This document shows, piece by piece, positions 20,346 to 31,281 of a DNA stretch of 64,000 nucleotides. Made by a program: the position numbers and the translations under genes. This DNA comes from Mesostigma viride. Lineage: Eukaryota; Streptophyta; Mesostigmatophyceae; Mesostigmatales; Mesostigmataceae. Numbering within the stretch: position 1 is the stretch's first letter; each line of letters begins with the position of its first letter. The stretch lies in NCBI GenBank assembly GCA_009746045.1, contig RPFO01000264.1, forward strand, positions 496,001 to 560,000. Direction: 5' to 3'. The notes under the pieces are model-generated. The model was given only the letters and a program-made list of their open reading frames with translations. It was not told where the DNA came from and did no database searches.

Positions 20346-21239
20346 TTAGAAGCAGAAACCGGGGGGGAGGTCGTGGGCCTCGTGGGAGGGCGCCGGTGGG
20401 GTGTCGGTGGTGTGGTGGGCGGCGGGCCCGCCGGTGTTGCCGCGAGTGTTCCGTAGGTGAGGGTACTTCCACCAGCAGGTGGGCTCCTGATGAGAGGTGC
20501 GACCGCAGTGGGTGCAGCTGGGCCGCTGGGTCCCGCCATTGTGACCGCCACGCCCCCTGCCACGGCCGGTGCCACGGCCACCGCGTCCAGAGTGGGAGGT
20601 ATGATACACCCCGGTGGCCTCCGCGGAATCTTTGTTGCCGTGCACAAGGTCCCAGGCCTTAAGAAGGGCCGCCTTAGTTTCCTGTAGGGTGATACCGTCC
20701 CCAAGGTTCAATTGTGCAAGGGACGGTAGCAACTCCTCGGTCACGCCGGCGAGCAGATTCTCGGCCAGATCCTCGGGTGCCATTTTGGCGCCGGTGGCAA
20801 TCAGGTCGTTATAAGTTAATTCCCCGTCGGTTATATATTGCCGCATTGTGACGCCGGGTTCCAGCTTCATTCGATTTAGCTTGCGGCGTAGTGCTCGCCG
20901 GTTGCTCATCTGCAGTTTGAGATGCTCATATTCTTCACAGATGCGATGATATGCCACGCTGCCAGTTTTCTGAGTAACACTGTTTGCCACTTTGAGTGCC
21001 GGTCCAACGAGGCACTGACAAAGGGCCGCAAAAAGAATCAGGTCGCGTTCCTCATTGACCTCGGTGCCAAGCAGGACAGACAGCATCCCGAATGCTGTCA
21101 CTACGGCCAGGAAAGGAATCTTCGTGTTATCCCACTTTACTGGGTCGAGGCCGTCGAACTGTGTAATATTTTTGCAGGCCTGTAGAATGTTGAGATCTTT
21201 CGTCGCTTTCGTAGCTGCTGCTGTCGCGGCTGCGGACAT
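20346..21239 (-). CDS. gag: Gag of element C with CCHC zinc knuckle
   Basis: 297 residues from the ATG at 21239 without interruption. Residues 1-190 resemble the copia-type capsid (UBN2-like) family: NITQFDGLDPVKWDNTKIPF near the start, an LKLQMSNRRALRRKLNRMKL helix, the VTMRQYI motif and LAENLLAGVTEELLPSLAQL. An Arg/Gly-rich basic stretch follows, then one CCHC knuckle CTHCGRTSHQEPTC (C-x2-C-x4-H-x4-C) and a Pro/His-rich tail. The protein forms the particle shell and binds RNA. Having an intact gag but no pol is the hallmark of TR-GAG elements. It is the best-preserved gene in the nested block. Confidence 0.9.
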   Translation of the reverse strand: MSAAATAAATKATKDLNILQACKNITQFDGLDPVKWDNTKIPFLAVVTAFGMLSVLLGTEVNEERDLILFAALCQCLVGPALKVANSVTQKTGSVAYHRICEEYEHLKLQMSNRRALRRKLNRMKLEPGVTMRQYITDGELTYNDLIATGAKMAPEDLAENLLAGVTEELLPSLAQLNLGDGITLQETKAALLKAWDLVHGNKDSAEATGVYHTSHSGRGGRGTGRGRGRGGHNGGTQRPSCTHCGRTSHQEPTCWWKYPHLRNTRGNTGGPAAHHTTDTPPAPSHEAHDLPPGFCF

Positions 21240-21540
21240 GATTGTCTCGGCAAGGTTAAAATCTGGTCACAACCGAGTCTCGGAAAGGTGAAAATCTGGA
21301 GACAGCCGAGAAAGCCGGAGACGCTCAATCCGTAATGGTAAAGATTAAGACTAATATGCGACGATGGTTGAGAACAGCAAATACGAGGTAGAGACGATCG
21401 TCTAAATACTGGAGTTCTTGAATTTCGATACAGGGAAGCCCGTCAAGGATATGCACGACTGGCATAAAGTGCCGACGTCGGATTCAGGGAGTCAATTTGC
21501 CCGATAAATGGGACCAGTTGCAGCAATTTAGTTGGCCACC

Positions 21541-21553
21541 CCGCTCGATACCA
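21541..21553 (-). other. Primer-binding site of element C
   Basis: On the minus strand TGGTATCGAGCGG directly follows the LTR end CTGACA. The first seven bases equal the initiator-Met tRNA primer site TGGTATC common in copia elements. Confidence 0.75.
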
Positions 21554-22050
21554 TGTCAGAATGTTAATGACTGGTGGCAAGGCTTAAAGATCAAATGTAT
21601 ATTGCTTTACTGATTTAATATATTGACTTTGAGTCGGCGTACAAACGGGTAAGGTTCTCGTGCACCATGAGTCACCTATATAGAAGAGACAAAGTCCTTC
21701 AGTGGCGGCTACACTGTTTGCTGCCGTTGATCCATTACAAATCGTACGGTACAAAATGAGCAAACTTTTCACCACAAGTGACGGTGACCAACATTAGTTG
21801 GTACGACGTTATGGCATGCGGGGACTAAGCCACAGCGCCTCCTAGGCAGCGCCAGAAAACGTACAAAGGTTCACTAGAGAAATTCATGCGACCACTAGCA
21901 AGTCACAGTACTCGTAGTACAGTTGAAAAAGATATTAATGCCGATTTATACTACATCGGACTTTGAAATCATACCCTGAAAATATTGCTGATAAACGAAC
22001 AGCTAATGGGCACAACCAGGTTGTCAGGCATATTGGGGCATATCCTGACA
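21554..22050 (-). repeat. 5' LTR of element C
   Basis: 497 bp, TG...CA ends. It is followed at 22051-22055 by GCCAC, the second copy of the target duplication. It should hold the promoter for the gag transcript. No TATA box could be assigned with confidence. Confidence 0.92.
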
Positions 22051-22055
22051 GCCAC

Positions 22056-22297
22056 TTCAGGTCACCACTCTTCTAAAAACAGACTCCATGGGGATGGTGC
22101 AGTTTGTGCACAGGCAGATGGCCAGAAGTAGGGACTTGGACTATCTCCTTCTTAAGGAATTGTCCTCCTTGGCCAATATTGAGCATATCCCTGGGGTTGA
22201 CAATCCTGCTGATGCTTTGACCAAGCTAGTGCAGAAGGCAGCAGTGCAATACAAGGTTCTTCAGTCTCTGATGGACCCATCTCAGCAAGCTGTCTAA
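22056..22297 (+). pseudogene. RNase H of element B, 3' part
   Basis: Resumes the B RNase H after element C: VHRQMARSRDLDYLLLKEL and the terminal VDNPADALTKLVQKA with the last catalytic Asp, ending in a TAA at 22295. It matches the terminal AADALTK block of element A. Confidence 0.8.
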
Positions 22298-23247
22298 GCT
22301 GGTGCATGGTTATAGGGCATTGGAGAGCAGATTGTGTGGTAGTGTCAGCATTGTGACTGGCATAATACCTGTATTTTAGTCTGTACTAAGGCTCATGGAC
22401 CATGGTACACTCACTCTGATTTTAATCAGGATACAGCCAGGTTTTGGCTGGGGTTCATGCTGTTGACTACACAAGGTTGACAGGTCCATTACAGACCATG
22501 TATTCTATTTTAAAAGAAATGTATATTTGTACATACTTCTCACAATGGTCTGGGAACCTTTATTCTGGGGTTTATAGGGCGGGGTTCGATTCCCTGGTAT
22601 TATGTTTCTACAAGCTGGCCTGTTCAGGTGTTTGCCTGTTCAGACTTCCCTAGTTCCCCAGGGCAGGATTTAATTGTTGCCTATGTGTTTCATTTTGTCA
22701 TTTGTTTGCTGTGGCAGTTTACCATCTGGCAAGTAGACGGGCGCCGTAAGACGGGCGCCAATAGACCCCTGTTGAGAGAATGACAGGCAAACTATTGTAA
22801 TACGCCTTACTTTGTCAAGTGGTATTTTAATTGTCATGGATTTATTGTACTTATATTGAATATGTACTGGGTTTTATGGGATTAGTATCTGGGATTAATG
22901 TAACTCACCGCCAGAAGGTCATTGTACTGGAGGCTCTACCGAGGTGATGGGATTAATTCCTGGAGAAGACCTCATAGAATTAACCTGTATGTATTTAATT
23001 TTGTTTGTTCCTAATATCTGGTGGTACTCTGTAATGCCACTTCCATAGGTTTTTATCCATTTCTCATGGAATGGTTTTCCCTGTGGCAGATCTGTTTCTT
23101 TTCCAGTTCCTTAAAAGAAAGGGCTGGGGGAATGGCATTGGCCATTAAAGACATCTGTTCAAGCTTCAAGCTGGAGTGAAGGACATTTCAAGCTACTTCA
23201 AGGGTCCCTGGCAGGGGATGTGATCCCTAAAGAAAAGAAGGGATTGG
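22298..23247 (+). other. 3' untranslated region of element B
   Basis: No coding signal. GACGGGCGCC occurs twice within 25 bp (about 22737-22765), and the same motif is seen at the start of the B gag (ACGGGCGCCG near 6366). It ends in a purine tract at 23229-23247 next to the LTR, the expected plus-strand primer. Confidence 0.6.
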
Positions 23248-25568
23248 AGTTAACGTAAAGGATTTAGGTTAGATGGATAGAGATTGTTACGCTCTTTCCA
23301 ACGGCACCTTGAACGCCTCATTTGGTTTACCCCTAAATGGGCAGAAATACTGCCGATGCATCGGCTGTAACTTCACAATTTTGCAAACCAGATGCCATCC
23401 AACCCACCCATATCCAATGGCTGTCCTTGGGGGCCAAGCATGTCCATGAGTTGCCCTTCGGGTTGGTATATCACAACCTTACATATATGCAGGGTAGGCC
23501 ATGTATAACTGCCGTCAAAGTCAGGGGGGTCAAGACGAGCGTTTTCATTTTTGGTAGAATGTGCATTTTGAATTATGTTGTAAGAGCTAGGCACCTACCA
23601 CTTCAGGGATGATAAACAATTAGTTGCTGAACAGTTTGAGCCATTGGGGTCATCATTTGGGTGGGTATACCAGCAGTTACACCCAGTACAGCCCATAGGG
23701 GTACCGTTGGTAAAAAGCAACCAAGGGGGTAGGGGTGGGCATACTACCTACTAATACCTACTAAAAATGTCCCCCAACCATGCCACACAATACATTTCCC
23801 TTCCACAATGATGGGGAAACATAACTGCATCATCACACTGCCCTTACATGGCACCTATGTGCAGGTGCCACCTTGTCCATGCACGTAGGTAACGTGGTAC
23901 GGATACCCTACGCAAGGCACGCATTCTAGGAGGCAGCCACCAACAAACTAGTGATTTTAAGCCTATTTCAGCTTGCCCTAGCAAGGGTAAACTAGGCCTA
24001 AGCTGCTATAGCCTGCCAGGTGATGGCCAGCACACCTGGTGGCACATGCTGACAATGGGAAGCTTCCACTCACCGAGTACATGGTTGATGATGCCACAGA
24101 GACCAGCCAACTGCCTCACACTCATGCAATATGTGTGTGGGAAATGTATAACAAACATATATGGAGGTATTCAAACCCATACAGCCTCTAAAACTTATCA
24201 CCATCACACTATGGCAGGTCAACTGACTGAGGGAAGCATCTAAGAATGGTGTTTTAGGAAGGGGCCAGGCCATGGTCAAGAAAGAGCATGAATAATACAA
24301 AAAGAATGTGCTACACAAGCTAGAACGTATATATAAACGTCAAACATCGACAAGAAAACGATAACTCAGCTTTACCTGGCATGGCTGGCATTACCTTGGC
24401 CCAGGCGGTGGCCGCAAAATGGCGCATTTCGGCACACCAAAGTTGTGCAGCATGGTCGCTAGATTCGACGATTTCTGGCCACCCTTGCACGTTTACGACT
24501 AAAAATCATCATAAAAAGTAAAAAGAAACCGATATATCCTTTAAAATACGCCGGAAAGGTATTGCTGTCAACGTTTCTATCGTCCGGCCTGATCGCAGTT
24601 TTTTCCAGCAAGAACGCTGCCGACACCTATCAAATGGCATTCCCGCGAACCAAAAATTGGCCTGTATCGTCTTTAGGACGTATAAAATCAATTTCCTGAG
24701 TTTGGTCAGAAAATTCGAACGAAAACGTAAATGCCATGCGTGGGCGCAAGCCGCCATGGCCAGGTCGTCGTTTTCCGGAATGCACGTTGTACGTGAAAAA
24801 GTACCCTGACCCCTTGTACTTTGACCGGCCAGAACACCTCTATAACTTTGTCAGAAGTATGCAAACCATAGTACCATGCTGTGAGGAAAATTATAAACTT
24901 TCGATCTTCTCAGCTAAACGTTTCCTAATTCTCAATAGTTTTCGCGGCATTTGGTCCCCCGAGAAGGGGCCGACGTGTCGGCTGTAACTCAGTTTTAGGC
25001 GGAAAATCGGCAGCCAGACCATTTAGGGGTTAAGGAACGTAAAAGTTATGACGTTTCCTAGGCTGTGCCGACAGTACCCGGCGCGCCACTGTGGGCGCGT
25101 ACGGACACAGGATGTACAAGTGTCACTTTGATAGTCCGCAGGACGTTGACAGGACTTGTACAGGACTTGATGGTCAATTGATAGGTAGGCGCACTGTAGC
25201 GCGCCAGGACCTATGAGACAATTGATGCTGAGTAGTGTACGGATAGGTCCACAGGACTAGCCGTATGGACAATTGATAGATCTGCGCGCCAAAGGCGTGC
25301 CAGAGTCTGTCTAATCAATTGATTGACAGTTCAGCTGTGACAGTGCAGCTGAATACTTGGACGCGTCCCTAGCAAGCTATATGTGTGACTTGGTCGCACC
25401 GGGACGCTAGTTCTTGCGTGCACGTTCTCTGGGCACTGCGACCCTGTCGCCTGTGCTGCGTGCAGTCTTGGAAGTGACGTGACTTACGTCTGTGTTTCCT
25501 TGTTAATAATAAAGGCAACTTCCTGCAAGAACCATGGCGGAATTCGTGGCATTCTCACGCTCACAACT
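23248..25568 (+). repeat. 3' LTR of element B, interrupted by element D
   Basis: 23248-23326 and 25033-25568 together match the 5' LTR base for base apart from scattered changes. It starts AGTTAACG and ends CACAACT. An insertion of 1,704 bp splits it 79 bp from its start. Confidence 0.88.
23330..25029. mobile_element. Element D: 1.7-kb non-autonomous DNA transposon in the B 3' LTR
   Basis: The comparison with the uninterrupted 5' LTR defines the insert. It has 11-bp terminal inverted repeats CCCCTAAATGG/CCATTTAGGGG flanked by TTA on both sides (23327-23329, 25030-25032). A 3-bp TTA duplication is typical of PIF/Harbinger transposons, but no transposase remains, so the superfamily is an inference. 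The left flank has one extra T compared with the empty site. TCGGCTGTAACT occurs near both ends in the same orientation. The largest ORF (91 codons) has no known domain. Confidence 0.75.
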
Positions 25569-28500
25569 CATACGTTCCCGCTCGTCACGATACAGCCGTC
25601 CGTCTTGCGACTGTCGTTCCTGGTCCCGATGGAGCAGGGCGAGGTGAGGCGCGTCGACGACGACGAGTACTGGTCGACGCGAGGTGCGATCGAGCACGAC
25701 GGCGAAGACGAGCACGACCGTGGACACGATGACGGGGACGAGGAGAGGGACGAAGGCACGGGGGTGAACGCGACGGGGGAATCCCGCGGCCCGACAGACA
25801 TGGAGCGATGGCTGCACCGCCCAGCGGGCGAACCGTATGACGCGCTCGGCATGAGGGACTACCACGAAACGTACCGAATCGTGAGAAGATCGACGTCGCT
25901 CGCCGACGTGCCAGACGGGTTCACGGAGGCGAGCGGCTTCAGGAGGTACGTGCGCCGACGAAGAGAACGGCGCGGCGGCGTCCGCGGCATCGTCAGCCGC
26001 ATCCTGTCGGTGCGGCCGAGCGAGGTCGAGATGTGGTCGTTGCTCCTGATCCTGCGCCACGGCAACCCGCCCTTCGCCACCAGGAGACACCGACAGCCGA
26101 GGACGATTCGCGAACTGCGCACCGTGAGAGGGCTCGAGTACGCGACTTTTCAGGAGGCGGCGGTCGCGCTGGGTTTCCTGTCGCTCGACGACGAGATCGA
26201 GGTCGCGATCCGCGAAGCGATCGACATGGGCGCGACGCCTCGAAACCTGCGAGTCATGGCGACGATCATGCTCGAGGACGGCGCGCTCGGCATCGCGCGC
26301 GCCATCGAGGACGAGCAGCTGCTTCACGCACTGACTTCAGATTTCACGCACGCGGCAGAGCGTGGTCGACAAGACCGGCAAGACGAGCTGATCGCGTGGT
26401 TCGACATTCGCGTGCGACAGTCCGGCCGCTCCTTCGCCGAGCTCGGCCTAGCCGACTGGGACGACCGCGCGCAGCGATGGCGAGAGCGACTACAGTCCGG
26501 TCGTCACCAGACCATGCCGACGGTCGTTCGCGAGGCGATGGAGGAAAGGGAACGCATGCGCAGCGAGTCGCGGGACTTTCTGCGAGATCACGAACACAGG
26601 CTGGCCGACGAACAGCATCGCATCCTCGACGAGATCGTCGACGCGCTGACCGAGCATCGCGACGCCGACGAGCGCGGTGAGCCGCCTCCGCCGTCCCGGA
26701 TCTTCTTCATCGAGGGCGGGCCCGGACGAGGCAAGACCTTCCTAATGCGAATGATCATCGCGAGGCTCATCGTGGACAGCAGACTGCTGCCCCCCGACCG
26801 TCTGATGACCGTCGTCGCATCAACGGGCATCGCAGCATCGTAGTACGCCACCGCCACGACGGCGCACGCGCGATTTCACATCGCCGTGCACGCGGGCGAC
26901 GAGCGATTGTCGATGGAGCCAATCCGATGTCAGTTCGAGAGCGCGTCGGGCATGGGCGAGTTCATGAGGAGGCTGGACTTCATCCTTTGGGACGGGGGGC
27001 GAGCACAAACGCCAGGGACATGGAAGCCATCTCCGAACGCGCCGCCGATTGCCGTGAGCGAGGGAGCGAGCGCCACGCATTCGGCGGCGTGCCGATCGTC
27101 ATCCTGGCCGGCGACTTCCGCCAGACGCCCCCGGTGACGGTGGGCGTGACAGACCCGTCGCAGCGGGCCCAGACGATGATCCATCACCTGCCGTGGTGGC
27201 GCGACCAGGTTGAAGTGCGCACGTTGATCACGAATCACCGCGCCAACGCGGATCCCGAGTTGGCAGCCTTGATCGACACGATCGTTGACGGCACTCACCC
27301 GACTGACAGCGACGGAAACGTGCTGTTGCCAGCATGGCTGCCGCGAACAAGCGAGCTCGCCGTCGCGGCGCAATTCGTATTCCCGGACAACATACTAGAC
27401 GGCGAGAACGCCCATGCCGCGCAAGTATGCGCGCACCAGTACATCGCGTCGGTGAACGCGGACGCGACGACGTTCAACGAGAATCTGCAGTCGCGCATCG
27501 CGGCGCGAGCGACCGAGGCGACAAGGACGTCCATCCACAGGACGGCGTTGGCGCGACATCAGGTCATCGAAGAGCAGCGCGACCACGTCGTCCGCGACGC
27601 GGAGGCGACCATGGCGCACTTCCGCTCGCCGACGATACCCGACAGCGAGCTGGCGTTACGAGAAGGGGAGGTCTACTCGATCGCAAGGAACCTGCACGGA
27701 GCACGTCTGGCGCGCCGTCAGACGGTCATCCTCGACCGCATTGGCGCTCTGACACGTCGTAGTCGTCAGGCACGTCGACGCAGACGGCGTACAGGGGGAA
27801 CAGATCACGCTGCCTACCATCACATTCCCCTTCCGCCTGGGCGAATCAGCCGGTCGCGGTCGCGCAGGGACGATCTTGATTCATCGGCACCAATTCCCGT
27901 TGATGTATTACGGCGGCACGACGATGCACGGCGTGCAGTCACGATCACTCAGCCGGGTGGTCGTCGACCTTCGGAGACAGCTGTTTGACCACGAGCAACT
28001 CGGCGTAGCCATCAGCCGAGTCCTGGGCAGTCGTGACGGCCTACTGCTACTCGTGGACCCGTCTCAGATCGAGCCCGACGGCCGCGTGCGCACGCAGAAC
28101 ATCGTATTCCAGGAGCTTCTACTCCCACGCACGCCGGTCGACGAGCCCGACGAACCGCCACCCACGATCGCCACAGCCGGCGAGACCGTACCGCCGGCAC
28201 CAGCTACGTCAACCGACGCGACGGCACCCAACCACGACACGACGCGCGCCGACGAAGAAACGAACTGCGTCATCTGTCTCACCCCCGTCGACGACGATGA
28301 CGGCAGGGAGGTACTGGCGTGTGGCAGCTTTATGTGGCGGGATTGCGATCACTGGAAGAACGTCCACCTCGCGTGCCTGCGCCGATGGGCCACGACATGC
28401 AGAATAGACGACGTACATTGCATGCTCTGCCGGCGCCACATTGGCATCGGCCGTCGACCCATGCGAGATGATCACGAGCGTAATCGCGTCCTACCTCCAC

Positions 28501-28874
28501 CAGCACAAACGCATTCAGAAGTGTTCGTGGCGATGTTGCAGCACGTCGCGAACGCCGCGCACGTGCCCACGTTTCATACGCCACACCATTGGGACCAAAT
28601 CGTCACACGATATCGCGACACATTCGAACAGGCGGGCATCGATGTCGCCGACATCCTAAGACGCCGACAACAGCCGGCGACTCGCGCATTCCCTTACGGC
28701 TACGTGGACGCAGGGGTGCAGGAAGCCCTGTTAGAACAGCTGCCCGCGACGGCGAGCCTGCTGCAACAGTGGGACGAGTCACATCGTCCTAACCGCATTG
28801 AATTGCGCGCAGACACAATCGAGCAGGAAAGGCAAGAATTCGCGGTGCGCATACCAGACATCTCACACCTGTGA
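25569..28874 (+). pseudogene. Decayed Helitron-type Pif1 helicase with C-terminal RING-like domain
   Basis: The ATG at 25629 is the first plausible start; the true N terminus may have been lost where B abuts. An acidic N-terminal part leads to ELRTVRGLEYATFQEAAVALG and PRNLRVMATIML, the linker typical of Helitron helicases. The Walker A box is FIEGGPGRGKTFLMRM near 26715, then VVASTGIAAS. A TAG at 26841 interrupts, and RRLDFILWDGG (DExx-box region) and VILAGDFRQTPPV follow after a frame change near 26995. A second frame change near 27755 leads to VDLRRQLFDHEQLGVAISRV (motif VI). A RING-like Cys/His set follows: CVICL, CDHWKNVHLACLRRWA, CMLCRR (28266-28434). No Rep nuclease domain is visible. 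DNA-unwinding enzyme of a rolling-circle transposon, now inactive. Confidence 0.75.
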
Positions 28875-29703
28875 AATTAGCTGTAACATCTAGCAAAGCC
28901 GATCCTGTGGCTCTGCATGCTTCTGTTCAGCATGATGCGATGGGACTTGGCGGAGCTGTATGATCGGATGCCCAATATGTCTCACCTGTGAATTAAAGTT
29001 GTAATAGATCTATCCTTCTATGGGATGCGCAGTATCAAGAAGACAACCATTACAATGCCCAGTATGTCTAATATTACTACTCAACGTACACTAGAATTAG
29101 GATTAGTACCAACATTGGACATATATGATTTTAGCTTACATGCAAACTAATTAATTAATTGACTAACTAGCTAACTTACCCACATACTAGCTAACTTAGA
29201 CTACAAATCAACTATGAACCGAGACAACTATGCCTGGACAACCTTGCCTCACTGCTGGGGCGTATGGCCTCTGCCCTCCGGGTGGGTGGGAACTAGTAAG
29301 GGCGGACCGTCCTACTACGGTGTTTCAGCCACAGCGTGTCGTTATGTGCTTTCTTCAGCCCTCTTCATAAGCCTCAGTTGACTCAAATCAGGTTGCCGCC
29401 TGTCAGCGAACGAATCCAATCTCGACCACTAGAGTTACGGTCGGCGAAGCCCCTTAAGCTTAAAGCTGTAATAGATCTATGTTTCTGAAATGAAATAAAT
29501 TGAATAATGCTCATTCTTATCTACCTGAGAAGTTGCAATATAAAGTTGTCTCACATCAAGGAGGATTGTCTCATTTAAATCAAAATCCAGATGAACGCAC
29601 CAATTTATACACAAAAGTAATAAGTTCTAGGAAGCAAATCATCGCCAAGTTGTAATGTCAACACACAAGTCGCAACTAACAAAGCGTCAACTCGTGGTGT
29701 AAC
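28875..29703. other. AT-rich noncoding stretch between helicase remnant and RPA-like gene
   Basis: No ORF. A short motif, CTGTAA(C/T)A followed by GATCTAT or a close variant, recurs at about 28879, 29000 and 29466, the first two copies next to CTCACCTGTGAA. TTAATTAATTGACTAACTAGCTAACTT near 29150 is a run of short repeats. Probably transposon terminal debris, but I see no defined ends. Confidence 0.45.
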
Positions 29704-30581
29704 TCAATTCACAAAAGATAGCTCGAGCACCTTAATCCCACGACGCATATCTTCAGAAGACTTCCTCAAGGTAAGCTTCATGAGCGAAGACCGATGACCC
29801 CCACAACTGTCAACAAGTTTCTCGAACTCCGCCGGATCGTCACGTTGTAAAATAGCCACTTCTTCGACAGTCTTGCCAAGAATCGCTGAAGTATGGTCAA
29901 ATAAACTGAGCTCCATCGACTCATCACCTTCCGCAACATCCGCCAGCCCATGAAAACGCGGGTTGGTAGTTCCAGGAGATTGGATGCACGTGCACGACTT
30001 CTTCCCACAACCTGTGCACGCCATGTACAACACGCAATTCTTCCGGAGGCCCAACAACTTCACAGCGACGATGGCGACATCGGGAACTGCAGCTTTCTTG
30101 AAATCTCCCAAAGCCTTCACCGGCAGATCATCCGCTTGATCAGAAACCCACTGACTCATTGTGCCCAAACTACCCATAGGCTTTGGCACCCTACCTCGGT
30201 ACTCGACAGGATCGATAAAGATGAGAGTATCCCTTTCGATCTGGAACCTGGGCGGCCTGCCATCACGACATTCCACGTGGACATTCTTCAGTCCAAGTAG
30301 CACAATGTTGTCTTGGCGTGCCAGAAGTTCACGATCGACCTCTTCCCACACAGACAACCGCAAAGGCGATCCCTCACCAATATCCAAGTCAATCAAACTG
30401 AAATGAATAGATAGGTCGATCCCTGAGCTTCATGTCCTTCTGGATGCTGACGAGGTAGCCCAGCAGATCAACACAATCACCATCGCCAAGACCTCGCAGA
30501 TTGTCCCGCAAATGAAGAACGACATTAGGAATGTCGTCGATATGCTCAATCGGCTTGATCACACGAGGGTAATACACCGTC
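29704..30581 (-). CDS. RPA1-like single-stranded DNA binding protein (3' exons)
   Basis: The minus-strand exon starts after TTTCTTTTACAG (acceptor ending at 30582). It reads TVYYPRVIKPIEHIDD and CVDLLGYLVSIQKDMKL, the end of one OB-fold. After one frame change near 30400 (short intron or indel) come SPLRLSVWEEVDRELL and NIVLLGLKNVHVE, another OB-fold edge. The final part, VLYMACTGCGKKSCTC (zinc-ribbon cysteines) and then SLFDHTSAILGKTVEEVAIL, matches the C-terminal DNA-binding domain of the replication protein A large subunit. A probable earlier exon end (LVIDLLKSLIGEED, 30671-30709) is separated by a roughly 90-bp intron starting GTCTTA. It could be a host gene or the RPA gene some Helitrons carry. 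The upstream exons were lost where element E inserted. Confidence 0.7.
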
Positions 30582-30709
30582 CTGTAAAAGAAACGAGATT
30601 GCAATACATGCATCCAAAGAAAAAATGAAAGCACAGCAAAAGAGACGGCTAACAAAATAAGACGTCTTCTTCACCAATAAGCGACTTCAGCAAATCAATA
30701 ACTAAATGC

Positions 30710-31281
30710 TGTTACGTCTCGAACTTCTACCGCCACCTCTACCTCTACCTGGCCTAATGCTACCTAGACTAGTAAGGCCGCCTCTAGTTAAACCCCTAGC
30801 GAAAGACGAACGAGACGATCCAGATCTCAGTGCATTAACGTATGTGCTACTGTAATACGCCATAAGCCATTTAGTCAAACCCGTTTACTCCAGGAATAGA
30901 GGAAGGAAACACAACTACACTGCCATGACCCAAGCTAATATGTGTTAATTCATTTAACACACGCCGAGTGACCACACAAGGAGTGGAACGTGCATAAATG
31001 GTCGCCAACGGTCCAACAGGCTCGGGCCGACCTGGCCCTCGCCTACAGAAACACAGAAACACAGGCAGGTGCACAGATGCACGCCGGTCCACTACATTCT
31101 ACCAAAGGATAAGGACCACTAATAAAGTACGCGGCGCGGCGCCCGAAGGCACCCAATGTACCACGGTACTGTTACGAGGACAATCGTGTCCCAGCTAGAA
31201 CTACACGTAAACCTAGGAACAACCGAGGCCAAGGACCTAATTTACGTCCGTAACTACAACGAATTGTTACGCGACGTAACA
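30710..31281 (-). repeat. 3' LTR of element E
   Basis: 572 bp. On the minus strand it begins TGTTACGTCGCGTAACA (itself a small palindrome) and ends GAGACGTAACA. It is preceded by the purine tract TTTTGTGGGGGGGGAGG at 31282-31298. The same TGTTACGTC start and nearly the same purine tract are found in element F. Confidence 0.75.

Larger units (their letters stand above)
19298..22050 (-). mobile_element. Element C: gag-only LTR retrotransposon (TR-GAG type) inserted in the B RNase H
   Basis: 2,753 bp with two 497-bp LTRs that look identical, a perfect 5-bp target duplication GCCAC (19293-19297 and 22051-22055), canonical TG...CA ends (TGTCAG, CTGACA), a primer site TGGTATCGAGCGG next to the 5' LTR and a CAAGGGGGG purine tract next to the 3' LTR. 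The only long ORF is gag. No pol is present, so it depends on an autonomous relative. It lies antisense to B. LTR identity indicates it is the youngest datable insertion in this block. Confidence 0.92.
4842..25568 (+). mobile_element. Element B: Ty1/copia-like retrotransposon with three nested insertions
   Basis: Two direct LTR copies (4842-5458 and 23248-25568) bracket, in order, an accessory ORF, a gag with zinc knuckle, integrase, a protease-like domain, reverse transcriptase and RNase H. Element A interrupts gag, C interrupts RNase H and D interrupts the 3' LTR. Subtracting these with their target duplications leaves about 7.8 kb. A purine tract (AAAGAAAAGAAGGGATTGG) lies directly before the 3' LTR. 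LTR ends are AGTT and AACT, not TG and CA. No 5-bp duplication is found around the outer ends (ATAAA left, CATAC right), so one flank may have been rearranged. B must be the oldest of the four elements. Confidence 0.85.

Noticed and set aside
25503-26327. 274-codon minus-strand ORF opposite the helicase
   Set aside because: It is the complement of the GC-rich helicase frame and shows no domain. The plus strand carries clear Pif1 motifs.
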